A stretch of DNA of 64,000 bases from Nocardia caishijiensis NBRC 108228 (GCF_001612825.1 NZ_BDBE01000020.1:1-64000); one strand, 5' to 3'; positions 40,159-49,497 are shown, counted from the stretch's first letter. The notes: generated by a model not told the origin, from the letters alone. Program-made: numbers and translations.

Positions 40159-41895
40159 ATGGCCGGCGGGGCGATGGCGGGCGCGATGTTCGGGCGCTAT
40201 GAGTTGCGTCGGCTTCTCGGAGTCGGCGGTATGGGCGAGGTCTACGAGGCCTTCGACACCACCAAGGATCGCGTCGTCGCGCTCAAGGTGCTCAATCGGG
40301 AGCTGGCGGCCGACCCCACCTATGTGCAGCGTTTCCGCCGCGAATCCCACGCGATGGCCAGTGTGCAGGAGCCGCACGTCATCCCGGTGCACGACTGGGG
40401 CGAGGTCGACGGTGTGCTCTACATCGACATGCGCCTGGTGAAGGGTTCCGACCTCAAGGAGCGGTTGCAGCAGCACGGCAGGCTCACCCCGGGTGAGGCG
40501 GTGCAGGTGGTCGAGCAGATCGCGGCGGCGCTCGATGCCGCGCACGAGCTGGGTCTGGTGCATCGCGATGTGAAGCCCGCCAACATCCTGCTCACGGCCA
40601 ACCTGTTCGCCTACCTGGTCGATTTCGGTATCGCGCACGGTGCGTCCGACCCGCAGCTCACCAGCGCCGGTAGCGCGGTCGGTTCGATGGCGTACATGGC
40701 GCCGGAACGGTTCGAGGAAGCCCCGATGACCTCGGCCGTGGACACCTACGCGCTCACCTGTGTGCTGTACGAGTCGCTGGTGGGTCGGGTGCCGTTCCCG
40801 GTGAACAGTCTCGCGGGCGCGATCGGTTCGCATCAGATGGCGCCGCCGCCTCGGCCGAGCGCGGCCGATTCGACGCTGTCGGCCTTCGACGCGGTGATCG
40901 AGCGTGGCATGGCCAAGCGGCCTGATCAGCGCTACGGCTCGCCGGGCGACCTGGCTCGCGCCGCCCGCGCCGCGCTCGTGCAGGCCGAACGTGACGCGCC
41001 CGCGACCGTTCCCGGTCCCCGGGTGACGCCGTTGGTGAGGCAGCCGCCGCCGCGTCCGGTCACCGGCCAGACGCGGATCACCGGCCCGCAGCCGCCACCG
41101 CCGACCGCGCCCTCGCCCGCGCAGCCGCGCCCCGCCGCGCAGCGGTCCGCACCGCAGCCGATCGCCGGTTTCCCGCAGTCGGGGCGGCCGCAGACCAGAA
41201 TGACCACCGGGCCCCAGCAGTCGGGGCCGCAGCAGACCAGGATGACGACCGGCCCTCAGCACTCCGCCGCTGTCTATGCCCATCCGTCCGAACCGCTGCC
41301 CCTTCCGCCGCAGCGCAATTCGGCGACGCCGATTCTGGCCGGTGCGCTCGGCGCGTTGATCGTCGTCGCCGCCGTCGGGGTGGCGGTGTGGATCATGTTG
41401 AGCGTCAACGATTCCGGCGACAAGCGCGCCGATCAGCCGGTGCCGACGTCCGCTGTGCAGGTGCCGCCGCCGGTGGTGACTGTCAGCCAGGACGTGCCGA
41501 CGGAGGTTCCGCAGGTGCCGCCGACCGGACCGAAACCGACCACGACCACGGTGCCGCCGTTGAATTCGGCCGTCACCGGCGCCGACGGCCAGGGTTTCCT
41601 CAGCGGTGGACCGCGCTGCAACGACAACGACGCCGCGATGACGATCGCGCGCACCACCACCTCACGGGTGGTCATCTGTCACACCGGGGCGGGCCGCTAC
41701 TACTACAAGGGTGTCGCGGTGCGCAACGGCAACGCGATCGAACTCGACGATCCCGTTCCGACCGGCGGTGGCGGTTTCACCGCGACCAATCCGAGCGACG
41801 GGACGCAATACCAGGTCACGCCCGCGGGTCTGACGATTACCAGGGACAGTTCGGTGCTCGCCAGTGAGGCGATGCTGGAATTCGCCCATCGCTGA
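40159..41895 (+). CDS. Receptor-type Ser/Thr protein kinase
   Basis: Protein of 578 residues. The kinase domain covers residues about 12-275: glycine loop LLGVGGMGEVYEA, lysine in VALKVLNREL, catalytic loop LVHRDVKPANILL, DFG in LVDFGIAHG, and MAYMAPERF after the activation loop. A Pro/Gln-rich linker with two copies of QTRMTTGPQ follows, then one transmembrane helix near residues 393-415. The extracellular part of about 160 residues has a Pro/Thr-rich stalk and a beta-rich domain with two cysteines (near 487 and 507). It is not the PknB PASTA or PknD propeller type. The start is an ATG without a strong ribosome binding site. Confidence 0.87.
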   Translation: MAGGAMAGAMFGRYELRRLLGVGGMGEVYEAFDTTKDRVVALKVLNRELAADPTYVQRFRRESHAMASVQEPHVIPVHDWGEVDGVLYIDMRLVKGSDLKERLQQHGRLTPGEAVQVVEQIAAALDAAHELGLVHRDVKPANILLTANLFAYLVDFGIAHGASDPQLTSAGSAVGSMAYMAPERFEEAPMTSAVDTYALTCVLYESLVGRVPFPVNSLAGAIGSHQMAPPPRPSAADSTLSAFDAVIERGMAKRPDQRYGSPGDLARAARAALVQAERDAPATVPGPRVTPLVRQPPPRPVTGQTRITGPQPPPPTAPSPAQPRPAAQRSAPQPIAGFPQSGRPQTRMTTGPQQSGPQQTRMTTGPQHSAAVYAHPSEPLPLPPQRNSATPILAGALGALIVVAAVGVAVWIMLSVNDSGDKRADQPVPTSAVQVPPPVVTVSQDVPTEVPQVPPTGPKPTTTTVPPLNSAVTGADGQGFLSGGPRCNDNDAAMTIARTTTSRVVICHTGAGRYYYKGVAVRNGNAIELDDPVPTGGGGFTATNPSDGTQYQVTPAGLTITRDSSVLASEAMLEFAHR

Positions 41896-41949
41896 GCTCG
41901 CCGGGATATGTTCGACAGCGGTTCGATCGTCGAGAGAGGTGTCCGTCAG

Positions 41950-42924
41950 ATGCGCGCAGCCCAGGTCAGCAAGTTGGAAGGTCCGTCGTCGATCGAGATC
42001 GTCGAGCTGCCCGAGCCCGTTGCCTACCCCGGCGGTGTCCTCATCGACGTGCACGCCGCCGGGATCGCCTTCCCCGACGTGCTGATGACGCGCGGCCTCT
42101 ACCAGATGAAGCCGGGTCTCCCGTTCGTCGTCGGCGGTGAGGTCGGCGGCGTCGTGCGCGAGGCGCCCGAGGGGTCCGGCCTGGCCGCCGGTGACCGGGT
42201 CGCGGCGCTGACCATGCTCGGCAACGGTGTGGCGGAGGTGGCGGTCGCCCCCGCCGACGCGGTGTTCAAGCTGCCCGACAACGTCTCGCTCGAGGCCGGT
42301 GCCGGTATCCTGTTCAACGACCTGACCGTGCACTTCTGCCTCACGAAGCGCGGCAGGCTCGCCGCAGGCGAGACCGTCCTCGTGCACGGCGCGGCCGGTG
42401 GGGTCGGCACCAGCACCCTGCGGCTGGCCAAGGCGCTCGGCGCGGGGCGGGTGATCGCGGTGGTGAGTACCGAGGCCAAGGCGCGGGTGGCCGAGGCCAA
42501 CGGCGCGACCGATGTGGTGCTCACCGACGGCTGGCTGGCGGCGGTCAAGGACCTGACCGGTGGTCGGGGGGTAGACATCGTTCTCGACCCGGTCGGCGGC
42601 GACCGTTTCACCGACAGCATCCGCAGCCTCGCGAGCGGTGGCCGGTTGCTCGTCGTCGGGTTCACCGCGGGCGAGATCCCCACCGTGAAGGTGAACCGGC
42701 TGCTGCTCAAGAACGTGGAGGTCGTCGGCGCGGCCTGGGGCGAGTGGGTGATGACCCACCCCGGCTACCTGGCCGAGCAGTGGGAAGATCTGCGGCCGCT
42801 GTTCGCCTCCGGCGCCGTGACCGCGCCGGAGCCGGTGCTCTACCCGCTCGAGCGCACCGCCGAAGCCGTCGCGGCGCTGGACAACCGGACCGCCACCGGC
42901 AAGGTTGTCGTGCGGCTGCGCTGA
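41950..42924 (+). CDS. NADPH:quinone oxidoreductase-like MDR protein
   Basis: Zinc-free medium-chain dehydrogenase/reductase of 324 residues. The N-terminal catalytic domain starts MRAAQVSKLEGPSSIEIVEL; the Rossmann region is ETVLVHGAAGGVGTSTLRLA. Later motifs are GGRGVDIVLDPVGGDRF and GRLLVVGFTAGEIP. It lacks the structural and catalytic cysteines of zinc alcohol dehydrogenases. ATG 41950 has GAGAGG upstream. Its stop codon lies inside a 22-bp tandem repeat. Confidence 0.87.
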   Translation: MRAAQVSKLEGPSSIEIVELPEPVAYPGGVLIDVHAAGIAFPDVLMTRGLYQMKPGLPFVVGGEVGGVVREAPEGSGLAAGDRVAALTMLGNGVAEVAVAPADAVFKLPDNVSLEAGAGILFNDLTVHFCLTKRGRLAAGETVLVHGAAGGVGTSTLRLAKALGAGRVIAVVSTEAKARVAEANGATDVVLTDGWLAAVKDLTGGRGVDIVLDPVGGDRFTDSIRSLASGGRLLVVGFTAGEIPTVKVNRLLLKNVEVVGAAWGEWVMTHPGYLAEQWEDLRPLFASGAVTAPEPVLYPLERTAEAVAALDNRTATGKVVVRLR

Positions 42925-42980
42925 GGTTCCGAGCAGCTGCGCTGAGGTTGTCGGACCGCTGCGCTGAGGTTGTCGGACCG
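42916..42980 (+). repeat. Three tandem copies of a 22-bp unit spanning a stop codon
   Basis: Units starting CTGCGCTGAGGTT begin at 42916, 42937 and 42959. Copies 2 and 3 are identical (CTGCGCTGAGGTTGTCGGAC plus CG); copy 1 differs at its end. The TGA in copy 1 is the stop codon of the quinone oxidoreductase, so the array looks like local duplication of the gene's last codons into the gap before the next gene. Confidence 0.85.
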
Positions 42981-43023
42981 CGAGGGTAGCGTCCGGTGCG
43001 TCGGCGAGATCGAAGGAGCGCGC

Positions 43024-44130
43024 GTGCGGTTGTCGAATCGGGTACTCAACCGGACGCTGCTCGCGCGTCAGCACCTGCTCGAGCGGTGCACCCTGAGCAC
43101 ACCGCAGATGTGTGACCACCTGATCGGGCTGCAGGCGCAGGACGTCCAGCCGCCGTTCATCGGGTTGTGGAGCCGGACAGTCGATTTCGATCCCGACACG
43201 GTGTCGCGCGGTCTGCAAGACCGTTCGCTGGTGCGGATCACCCTGATGCGCGGCACCATCCACCTCGTCACCCCGCCCGACGCGCTGCGCATCGCCCCGC
43301 ACATCCAGCCCGAACTCGAAAAGGTGCCGTTCCGTAAGGGTTTCAACTACGGGGCGATGGTCGGCCTCGACCCGGAGCAGGTTCGCGCCGCCGGGGAGGA
43401 GGTGCTCGGTGACGAACCGATGTCGGCCGCCGACCTGCGCGCCGAAGCCGCCCGGCGCTACCCCGATCGCGATCCGGGCGCGGTTTCGCAGACCTGGCTC
43501 TATCAACTGCCGGTGCTGCAGACACCCCCGCGTGGCCGCTGGCGCGACAACAGCCGACCCGTCTGGTCGCGGGTACAACCCTGGCTCGGCGCCCCGCTCG
43601 ACCCGGACTACCCGGTGGGCGAACTGATCCTGCGTTACCTGCGCGCCTTCGGCCCGGCCTCGACCATGGACATGCAGACCTGGTCACGTCTGCCCGGCAT
43701 GAAACAGGTGGTCGCCGACCTCGGTGACCGCCTGCGCACCTACACCGACGAGCGTGGTCGCACCCTCTACGACGACGCGGACCTCGAACTCGCCGATCCC
43801 GACCTGCCCGCGCCGGTACGCCTGCTCGGCTGGTACGACAACGCTCTGCTCTCCCACCAGGACCGCAGCCGCGTGGTCGTCGAGCCCATCGTCGCCCGTT
43901 CCTTCGGCGCCAATGTCGCGCCGGTCCTGATAGATGGCTTCACCGCCGGGGTGTACAAGATCTTCGTGAAGGCGGGAACCGCGCGTTTTCGCGTGATCCC
44001 CACCCGCGCGTGGACGAAAACCGAAGCGGTGCGGGTCGAATCGGAAGCCGCGGCCCTGCTCGCCTTCCTGGAACCGGAATCGACGCCCGCGGTCGAGATT
44101 CTCGCCACCGGTGCCGACCTCCGCCCGTGA
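43024..44130 (+). CDS. AlkZ-like winged-helix DNA glycosylase family protein
   Basis: Protein of 368 residues, full length for the HTH_42/AlkZ family. The catalytic QxQ motif is seen in MCDHLIGLQAQDVQPPF, and other markers are LMRGTIHLVTPPDALRI and ARSFGANVAPVLIDGFTAGV. AlkZ unhooks interstrand crosslinks (azinomycin resistance), and relatives excise alkylated bases. Which lesion this member handles is unknown. The start is GTG 43024, after GAAGGAG. Confidence 0.83.
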   Translation: MRLSNRVLNRTLLARQHLLERCTLSTPQMCDHLIGLQAQDVQPPFIGLWSRTVDFDPDTVSRGLQDRSLVRITLMRGTIHLVTPPDALRIAPHIQPELEKVPFRKGFNYGAMVGLDPEQVRAAGEEVLGDEPMSAADLRAEAARRYPDRDPGAVSQTWLYQLPVLQTPPRGRWRDNSRPVWSRVQPWLGAPLDPDYPVGELILRYLRAFGPASTMDMQTWSRLPGMKQVVADLGDRLRTYTDERGRTLYDDADLELADPDLPAPVRLLGWYDNALLSHQDRSRVVVEPIVARSFGANVAPVLIDGFTAGVYKIFVKAGTARFRVIPTRAWTKTEAVRVESEAAALLAFLEPESTPAVEILATGADLRP

Positions 44131-44254
44131 CACGGCCTTAACGCCCGGGAAATACCGGCTTCCTAGGGTCGGTGCCACGACGTTCATGGCTGCAACGGAC
44201 GACGTGCTCGGCTGAATCCGGCGAGCGAACCAGCCGCATCCGAAAGGTGCGCGC

Positions 44255-45562
44255 ATGGGTTCGTCCGTGGTCATCACCGATGTCACCGTCTACACACCGC
44301 AGGGGTGGAGCGCCTGCGAGGTCGTCGTCCGCGACGGCCTGGTCGCAGCACTCAGCGCGGGCCCCGAACACGCGACACTGCCACGCTTCGACGGCGGCGG
44401 GGGCTACCTGCTGCCCGGCTTCGTCAACACCCACACCCACCTGCAGCAAGCCGTACTGCGCGGCATCGGCGAAGGGCTGCCGCTACTGGAGTGGTTGCGC
44501 TGCGTCGGCGAGCGCACCGTCGCCGCCACACCGGAACAGACCTATCTCTCGGCACTGTCCGGCGGGCTGGAGCTGCTGCGCAGCGGTGTCACGACGGTGG
44601 TGGAGCACCTGTGGCCGAACCCGTCGGACGACGTGCACCAGGCGATGATCCGCGCCCTCGACGAGCTCGGCATCCGGGTGGTCCTCGGTCGCGGCGTCGC
44701 CGACCGGGCCGACGTCACCCGCAAATGGGGCCTCGACCCCCGCCTCATGCAGCCGCTCGATGAGGCCTTCGCCCATATCGACGCACTCGACCGGCAGCTG
44801 GCGGGCTCGCGCGTCACCACCGCCCTCGCCGTGCCCAACCCGCGCTGCCTCACTCCCGACGGTATGGCGGCGGTCCGCGCCTATGCCGAGTCGACCGGCA
44901 AGACGGTGTCGATCCACGTCCTGGAAACCACCACCGACGACGACATGTGTCGCCTGCACACCGGCACCGGCGCTGTCGACTACCTCGACGCGAACGGGTT
45001 GCTCGGTGCCCGCACCCTCGCCGTGCACTGCGTGAATCTCGACGCGCACGGTCGGGCGGTCTTCGCCGAACGGGGCGTCACGGTGTCCTACAACCCGATC
45101 TCGAACATGCGCCTCGGCAGCGGCATCGCCCCGGTCGGCGACATGCTCGCCGAGGGCATCGACGTGACGCTGGGCGTCGACGGTGCCGCCAGCAACGACA
45201 CCCAGGACATGCTGCTGACCCTGCGCATGGGCGCCTACCTGCAGCGTGCCGCGCACCGCAGGGCCGATCTGTTCGACGTCGACCGGATGCTGCACATGGC
45301 CACCGGCGCGGCGGGCCGGGTGCTCGGCCGACCGGCACACACCGGCATCACGGTCGGCGACCGCGCCGACCTCACCCTGCTCCGCTTCGACCGCGACTTC
45401 GCCTGCCTGCCGGTCCTCGACCCCGGCGCCACCCTGCTGACCGCCGCGTCGCCGAGGGTCGTCGACACGGTCTGGGTCGACGGTGAGGCCGTGATCCGCG
45501 ACGGGCACAGCACGCGGGTCGACGCCGCCGACCTGACCCGACGACTGATCCACATGCGTTGA
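44255..45562 (+). CDS. Amidohydrolase, AtzA/TrzA-type deaminase subgroup
   Basis: Metal hydrolase of 435 residues. The metal ligands are H60 and H62 in FVNTHTHLQQAVLRG, H in SIHVLETTTDD, H in LAVHCVNLDAHG, and D in VDGAASNDTQDML. The order and spacing are those of the cytosine/guanine/S-adenosylhomocysteine deaminase group, so hydrolytic deamination of an N-heterocycle is likely. It lies 106 bp ahead of an ABC importer operon on the same strand. The 124-bp gap before it holds a CGGCTG/CAGCCG hairpin but no riboswitch I could identify. Confidence 0.8.
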   Translation: MGSSVVITDVTVYTPQGWSACEVVVRDGLVAALSAGPEHATLPRFDGGGGYLLPGFVNTHTHLQQAVLRGIGEGLPLLEWLRCVGERTVAATPEQTYLSALSGGLELLRSGVTTVVEHLWPNPSDDVHQAMIRALDELGIRVVLGRGVADRADVTRKWGLDPRLMQPLDEAFAHIDALDRQLAGSRVTTALAVPNPRCLTPDGMAAVRAYAESTGKTVSIHVLETTTDDDMCRLHTGTGAVDYLDANGLLGARTLAVHCVNLDAHGRAVFAERGVTVSYNPISNMRLGSGIAPVGDMLAEGIDVTLGVDGAASNDTQDMLLTLRMGAYLQRAAHRRADLFDVDRMLHMATGAAGRVLGRPAHTGITVGDRADLTLLRFDRDFACLPVLDPGATLLTAASPRVVDTVWVDGEAVIRDGHSTRVDAADLTRRLIHMR

Positions 45563-45589
45563 TTGTTAATCGAGCCGAAACCGGCCACA

Positions 45590-45644
45590 CATTGCATGTA
45601 ATCCAACAAGTCCACACTGAAGGCAACACACTGTTGCACGCAAC
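45590..45644 (+). promoter_or_regulatory. Paired palindromes upstream of the ABC operon (candidate GntR operators)
   Basis: ATTGCATGTAAT (45590-45601, two mismatches from perfect) and TGTTGCACGCAACA (45631-45644, perfect 6-bp arms) are centred 42 bp apart, about four helical turns. Both share the TTGCA-type half-sites of FCD-GntR regulators, and a GntR gene ends the operon. Binding by that protein is inferred. Confidence 0.6.
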
Positions 45645-45668
45645 ATCCACCGTAGGAAGGTGATCACG

Positions 45669-46454
45669 GTGACGCTCTACGACACAGTGAACGACGCGGA
45701 CGCGAGGACGCTGCTCGCCGGACTCGAGGTCTCCTTCGCGGGCGTCGCCAAACGGTTCGGCGGTGACGACGGCACCCTCGCGCTCACCGACATCGATCTG
45801 GATATCCGCGAGGGCGAGTTCGTCGCCGTGGTCGGTCCGTCCGGATGCGGCAAGTCCACCCTGCTGCGGCTGGCCGCCGGGCTCGAACGGGTGAGCGCGG
45901 GAGCCGTCGCGGTGCGCACGCATTCGATCGGGTTCATCTTCCAGGAGGCCACGCTGCTGCCCTGGCGCAAGGTGCGGCGCAATGTCGAACTGTCCGCCGA
46001 GTTGGCCGGGGTGCCGCGCGCCGTGCGCCGCGAGCGCGTGGAACGGGCGATCGCGGCGGTCGGCCTGGCTGATTTCGCGAACGCGTTGCCGCGCAAGCTC
46101 TCCGGCGGCATGCGCATGCGAGTTTCGCTGGCCAGGGCGCTGGCCTTGGAACCGCGGCTGATGCTGCTCGACGAACCGTTCGGCGCGCTCGACGAGATGA
46201 CGCGCCTGACCATGCAGGAGGAACTGCTTCGCCTATACCGCGACAACGCCTTCACTGCCCTGTTCATCACCCACTCGGTCGCCGAGGCGGTGTTCCTCGC
46301 GTCGCGCGTGGTGGTGATGTCGGCGCGCCCCGGTCGCGTGCACGAGGTGATCGACGTCGACCTGCCCTATCCCCGCGACCGCGAGCTGCGCTTCGATCCC
46401 GCGTTCACCGAACTCGTCGCGCGCGTGTCGCACTCGTTGAAGGAGGCCGCGTGA
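45669..46454 (+). CDS. ABC transporter ATPase, nitrate/taurine/NMT1 type
   Basis: ATPase of 261 residues. Walker A is VVGPSGCGKSTLLRLAAGL, the Q-loop is FIFQEATLLPWRKV, the signature is RKLSGGMRMRVSLARALALE, and Walker B is LMLLDEPFGALDEMTR, the form seen in SsuB/TauB/ThiZ. The start GTG 45669 has GGAAGGTGA upstream; GTG 45660 is an alternative. Its stop overlaps the permease start (TGATG), so the pair is translationally coupled. Confidence 0.9.
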   Translation: MTLYDTVNDADARTLLAGLEVSFAGVAKRFGGDDGTLALTDIDLDIREGEFVAVVGPSGCGKSTLLRLAAGLERVSAGAVAVRTHSIGFIFQEATLLPWRKVRRNVELSAELAGVPRAVRRERVERAIAAVGLADFANALPRKLSGGMRMRVSLARALALEPRLMLLDEPFGALDEMTRLTMQEELLRLYRDNAFTALFITHSVAEAVFLASRVVVMSARPGRVHEVIDVDLPYPRDRELRFDPAFTELVARVSHSLKEAA

Positions 46455-47296
46455 TGGTGAGTATCGCGGTTCGCGCGGTGAGCCCGGCGAAGCCCGAGTT
46501 GTCCACCGCCACGGCGCGCAGGGTAGCCAAAACCCTTGTCGCACCAGCTGTATCGATCACCTTGGCGCTGGCCGCCTGGTATGCGGTGTCGATGCTGGTG
46601 CTCAGTGAGGGCCGCCGCTTCCTGCTGCCGCCACCGCACGTGGTGTTCACCGAATCGCTGGCCGATCCGAAGAAGCTCGAGGTGATGATCGAAGCACTGG
46701 CGGTGACCGCGCGGGTCGCGCTCACCGGGCTGCTGATCTCGGCCGTGCTCGGTGTCGCCATCGCGGTGCTGATGAGCCAGGCCAAACCGATCGAGAACGT
46801 CGTCTACCCGTACGCGGTGGTGCTGCAGGCGATTCCGGTGCTCGCGGTGGTTCCGCTGATCGGGTTGTGGCTCGGCTACGGCTTCGCCGCACGCACCACC
46901 GTCTGCGTGCTCATCGCCATCCATCCGATCATCGCGATGACGTTGTTCGGCATCAAATCGGTCGACGCGAACCTGCGCGAGCTGTTCACCCTCGGCCGGG
47001 CCGGGCGGTTGCGCAGGCTCTGGTCCCTGCAACTTCCCGCCGCCCTGCCGTCGACGCTGACCGGACTACGCACGGCCGCAGGTCTTTCCGTCACCGGCGC
47101 GATCATCGGCGACATGTTCTTCGCGCAGGGCAAACCCGGTATCGGCACCCTGCTCGACACCTACCGCGCCCGCCTGCAATCCGAAGACCTCATCGGCGCG
47201 CTGCTGCTCGCCGCCCTCTTCGGTGTCCTCGTCTTCACCGTTTTCACGCTGATCCAGAAGGTCAGCGTCGGCCGCTGGCACGACTCGGCCAACTAG
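46454..47296 (+). CDS. ABC transporter permease, nitrate/taurine/NMT1 type
   Basis: Inner-membrane permease of 280 residues with about six helices and the BPD_transp_1 fold. The EAA loop is visible as ELFTLGRAGRLRRLWSLQLP followed by AALPSTLTGLRTAAGLSVTG. Helices include TGLLISAVLGVAIAVLMSQA and DLIGALLLAALFGVLVFTVF. It pairs with the ATPase upstream and the lipoprotein 11 bp downstream. Confidence 0.9.
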   Translation: MVSIAVRAVSPAKPELSTATARRVAKTLVAPAVSITLALAAWYAVSMLVLSEGRRFLLPPPHVVFTESLADPKKLEVMIEALAVTARVALTGLLISAVLGVAIAVLMSQAKPIENVVYPYAVVLQAIPVLAVVPLIGLWLGYGFAARTTVCVLIAIHPIIAMTLFGIKSVDANLRELFTLGRAGRLRRLWSLQLPAALPSTLTGLRTAAGLSVTGAIIGDMFFAQGKPGIGTLLDTYRARLQSEDLIGALLLAALFGVLVFTVFTLIQKVSVGRWHDSAN

Positions 47297-47307
47297 AAGG
47301 AACCGCC

Positions 47308-48468
47308 ATGACATACACCCGACCCCTGCGCCGCCTCGGACTCGCGGCCCTCGCTCTGGCCTTGGCCGCCTGCTCCGGCGAAACCGGTACCGAGACCGCC
47401 GTGGCCCTCGAACCCGCACCCGCCGAACGACGACTGACCGGCGCCTGCCCCGATACCGTTGTGGTGCAACTGCAATGGGCGCCGGAAACCGATTCAGGTC
47501 CGATCTTCGGCCTGCTCGGCCCCGGCTACACCGTCGACGCCGACAACAACAAGATCACGGGCCCGCTCGTCACCGGCGGCAAGGACACCGGGGTGAAACT
47601 CGAGATCCGGGCGGGTGGCCCGGCCATCGGGTTCCAGACCGTGCCCTCGCAGATGTATGTCGACGAGAGCATCACCCTCGGTCTCGCGCACTCCGAGCAT
47701 GCCATCGCCGCCGCCGGGCAGCAGCCGATCGTCGCGGTGACCACCTTGCTGCGCAACAGCCCGCAGATGCTGATGTGGGATCCGGCGACCAATCCCGGCT
47801 GGCAGGGGATCGCCGATATCGGCCGGTCCGGCAAACCGATCGTGGTGTCCAAGGGGCAGCTGTACCCGGACTGGCTGGTGGCGCGCGGCCTGGTGAAACC
47901 CGAACAGATCGACGCCTCCTACGACAATTCGCCGTCCCGGTTCGTCACCGACCCGTCCTTCGCGCAGCAGGGTTTCGCCAATGCCGAGCCCTACACCTAC
48001 GAACACGAGGTGCGCGCCTGGAACAAGCCCGTGCGCTACCAACTGCTCAAGGATGTCGGCTACGAGGGCTATGCCCGCACCGTGAACGTCCGCGCCGACA
48101 AGCTCGCCGGATTGCGGCCCTGCCTGCAGAAACTGGTTCCGATGATCCAGCGCGCCACGGCCGAATTCCGTGCCGACTCCACCCGTGTCGACGAGGTTGT
48201 CGTCGACGTGGTTGAACAGAATCCCAAGCTCAGCCCTTACAGCGCCGAGCTGGCCGCGTTCGGTTCGCAGGCGCTGATCGATGGCGGACTGATCGGCAAC
48301 GACACCGACGGTGTGCTCGGCAGCTTCGACGAGGCCCGCGTGCAGCGCATCATCGACGAATTCGCGCCCATTTTGCGCACGGGAGGCGCGAACGTGCCGA
48401 CCGGGCTGCGGGCCGCGGATCTCGTCACCAAGGAATTCCTCGACCCGTCCATCTCCGTCACCGGCTAA
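47308..48468 (+). CDS. ABC transporter substrate-binding lipoprotein, NMT1/THI5-like
   Basis: Lipoprotein of 386 residues with signal sequence and lipobox (LALALAACSG, lipid on Cys). The mature part has the NMT1-type opening VVVQLQWAPETDSGPIFGLL and EIRAGGPAIGFQTVPS, like ThiY/RibY proteins that bind pyrimidine precursors or flavins. The ligand is therefore likely a small heterocycle, an inference from family only. It is part of the operon with ATPase, permease and oxygenase. Confidence 0.85.
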   Translation: MTYTRPLRRLGLAALALALAACSGETGTETAVALEPAPAERRLTGACPDTVVVQLQWAPETDSGPIFGLLGPGYTVDADNNKITGPLVTGGKDTGVKLEIRAGGPAIGFQTVPSQMYVDESITLGLAHSEHAIAAAGQQPIVAVTTLLRNSPQMLMWDPATNPGWQGIADIGRSGKPIVVSKGQLYPDWLVARGLVKPEQIDASYDNSPSRFVTDPSFAQQGFANAEPYTYEHEVRAWNKPVRYQLLKDVGYEGYARTVNVRADKLAGLRPCLQKLVPMIQRATAEFRADSTRVDEVVVDVVEQNPKLSPYSAELAAFGSQALIDGGLIGNDTDGVLGSFDEARVQRIIDEFAPILRTGGANVPTGLRAADLVTKEFLDPSISVTG

Positions 48469-48479
48469 GGAGACACCCC

Positions 48480-49469
48480 ATGAGCACCAGCTACGACCTG
48501 TCCGAGGTTTCGCGCGAGAAGCAGATGGGCGGCCTCGGCAAGGAAACCGTGCGGGAGATCCGCGTCGTCGACCTGACCGATTTCGAGCACCGCCGTGCCG
48601 AGATCACCGACCAACTGTGGGCCGCGGCCACCGAGATCGGCTTCTTCCAGCTCTCCGGACACGGCATCGCGCAGTCGCTGATCGACGAGATGTTCGGCGC
48701 CACCGCGGATTTCTTCGCCTTGCCCGAACCGGTCAAGGCCAAGTACCCGCTGGTGAAGGAGCACAACGCGGGCTGGGAGAGCATGAGTCAGGTGCGTCCG
48801 TCCATCGGCGTGCCGGATCAGAAGGAGTCCTATCAGGTCACCCGGCCGCACATGGCCGGACTCTGGCCGAGTGACACCGAGCTCCCCGGATTCCGTGCTC
48901 GCGTCCTGGATTTCGAGCATCGGGCCTGGACGGTGGCGATGCGGGTGCTGTCCTGCTTCGCCGATCGGCTCGGGCTGGCCCGCGAACACTTCACCGCCGC
49001 ACACGATCCCACCTCGCCGGGCCACCAGAGCGCACTGCGGCTGCTGCACTACTTCGCGGTGCCCGAGGAACTGCGTGGCGTTCCCGGTCGCTGGCGGGCG
49101 GGCGCGCACACCGACTTCGACTGTCTCACACTGCTTTTCCAGCGCGACGGCCAAGGCGGCCTGCAAGTATGTCCAGGAAAGGAGATGGCCGAACAGGAAT
49201 GGACCTCCATCGTCCCGTCGTCGAGCCTGATCACCTGCAACATCGGCGACATGCTCACCCGCTGGAGCGACGATCTGCTGCCCTCGAACTTCCATCGCGT
49301 CCGCAGCCCCGGCGAGGGGGAGTACCAGGGGGAGCGCTACAGCATCGCCTACTTCGCCCAAGCCGACCGTGACGCGATCATCCAGGGACCCGAGGGCAAA
49401 TATCCACCGGTGACCGCCGCCGACTTCCTCACCCAGCGCGTGCGGGCCAACTACCGGCCGCAGGGATAA
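48480..49469 (+). CDS. Fe(II)/2-oxoglutarate oxygenase, isopenicillin-N-synthase family
   Basis: Protein of 329 residues. The N-terminal DIOX_N part includes LWAAATEIGFFQLSGHGIAQ. The iron ligands are H and D in RAGAHTDFDCLTLLFQ and H in LPSNFHRVRSP, and the co-substrate motif is RYSIAYF. The family includes thymine-7-hydroxylase and antibiotic-forming enzymes. Its place 11 bp after an NMT1-type importer suggests it oxidises the imported compound. The start follows AAGGAGA. Confidence 0.88.
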   Translation: MSTSYDLSEVSREKQMGGLGKETVREIRVVDLTDFEHRRAEITDQLWAAATEIGFFQLSGHGIAQSLIDEMFGATADFFALPEPVKAKYPLVKEHNAGWESMSQVRPSIGVPDQKESYQVTRPHMAGLWPSDTELPGFRARVLDFEHRAWTVAMRVLSCFADRLGLAREHFTAAHDPTSPGHQSALRLLHYFAVPEELRGVPGRWRAGAHTDFDCLTLLFQRDGQGGLQVCPGKEMAEQEWTSIVPSSSLITCNIGDMLTRWSDDLLPSNFHRVRSPGEGEYQGERYSIAYFAQADRDAIIQGPEGKYPPVTAADFLTQRVRANYRPQG

Positions 49470-49497
49470 TCGACACACGCGACGGAAAGGGCACGGC

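Noticed and set aside
44131..44254. Possible guanidine (ykkC-type) riboswitch ahead of the amidohydrolase, suggested by CTAGGGTCGGTG.
   Set aside because: The conserved GGUCCGAGAG and the 3' GGGA...AAGCCCGGGAGA blocks are absent, and the stem layout does not fit.
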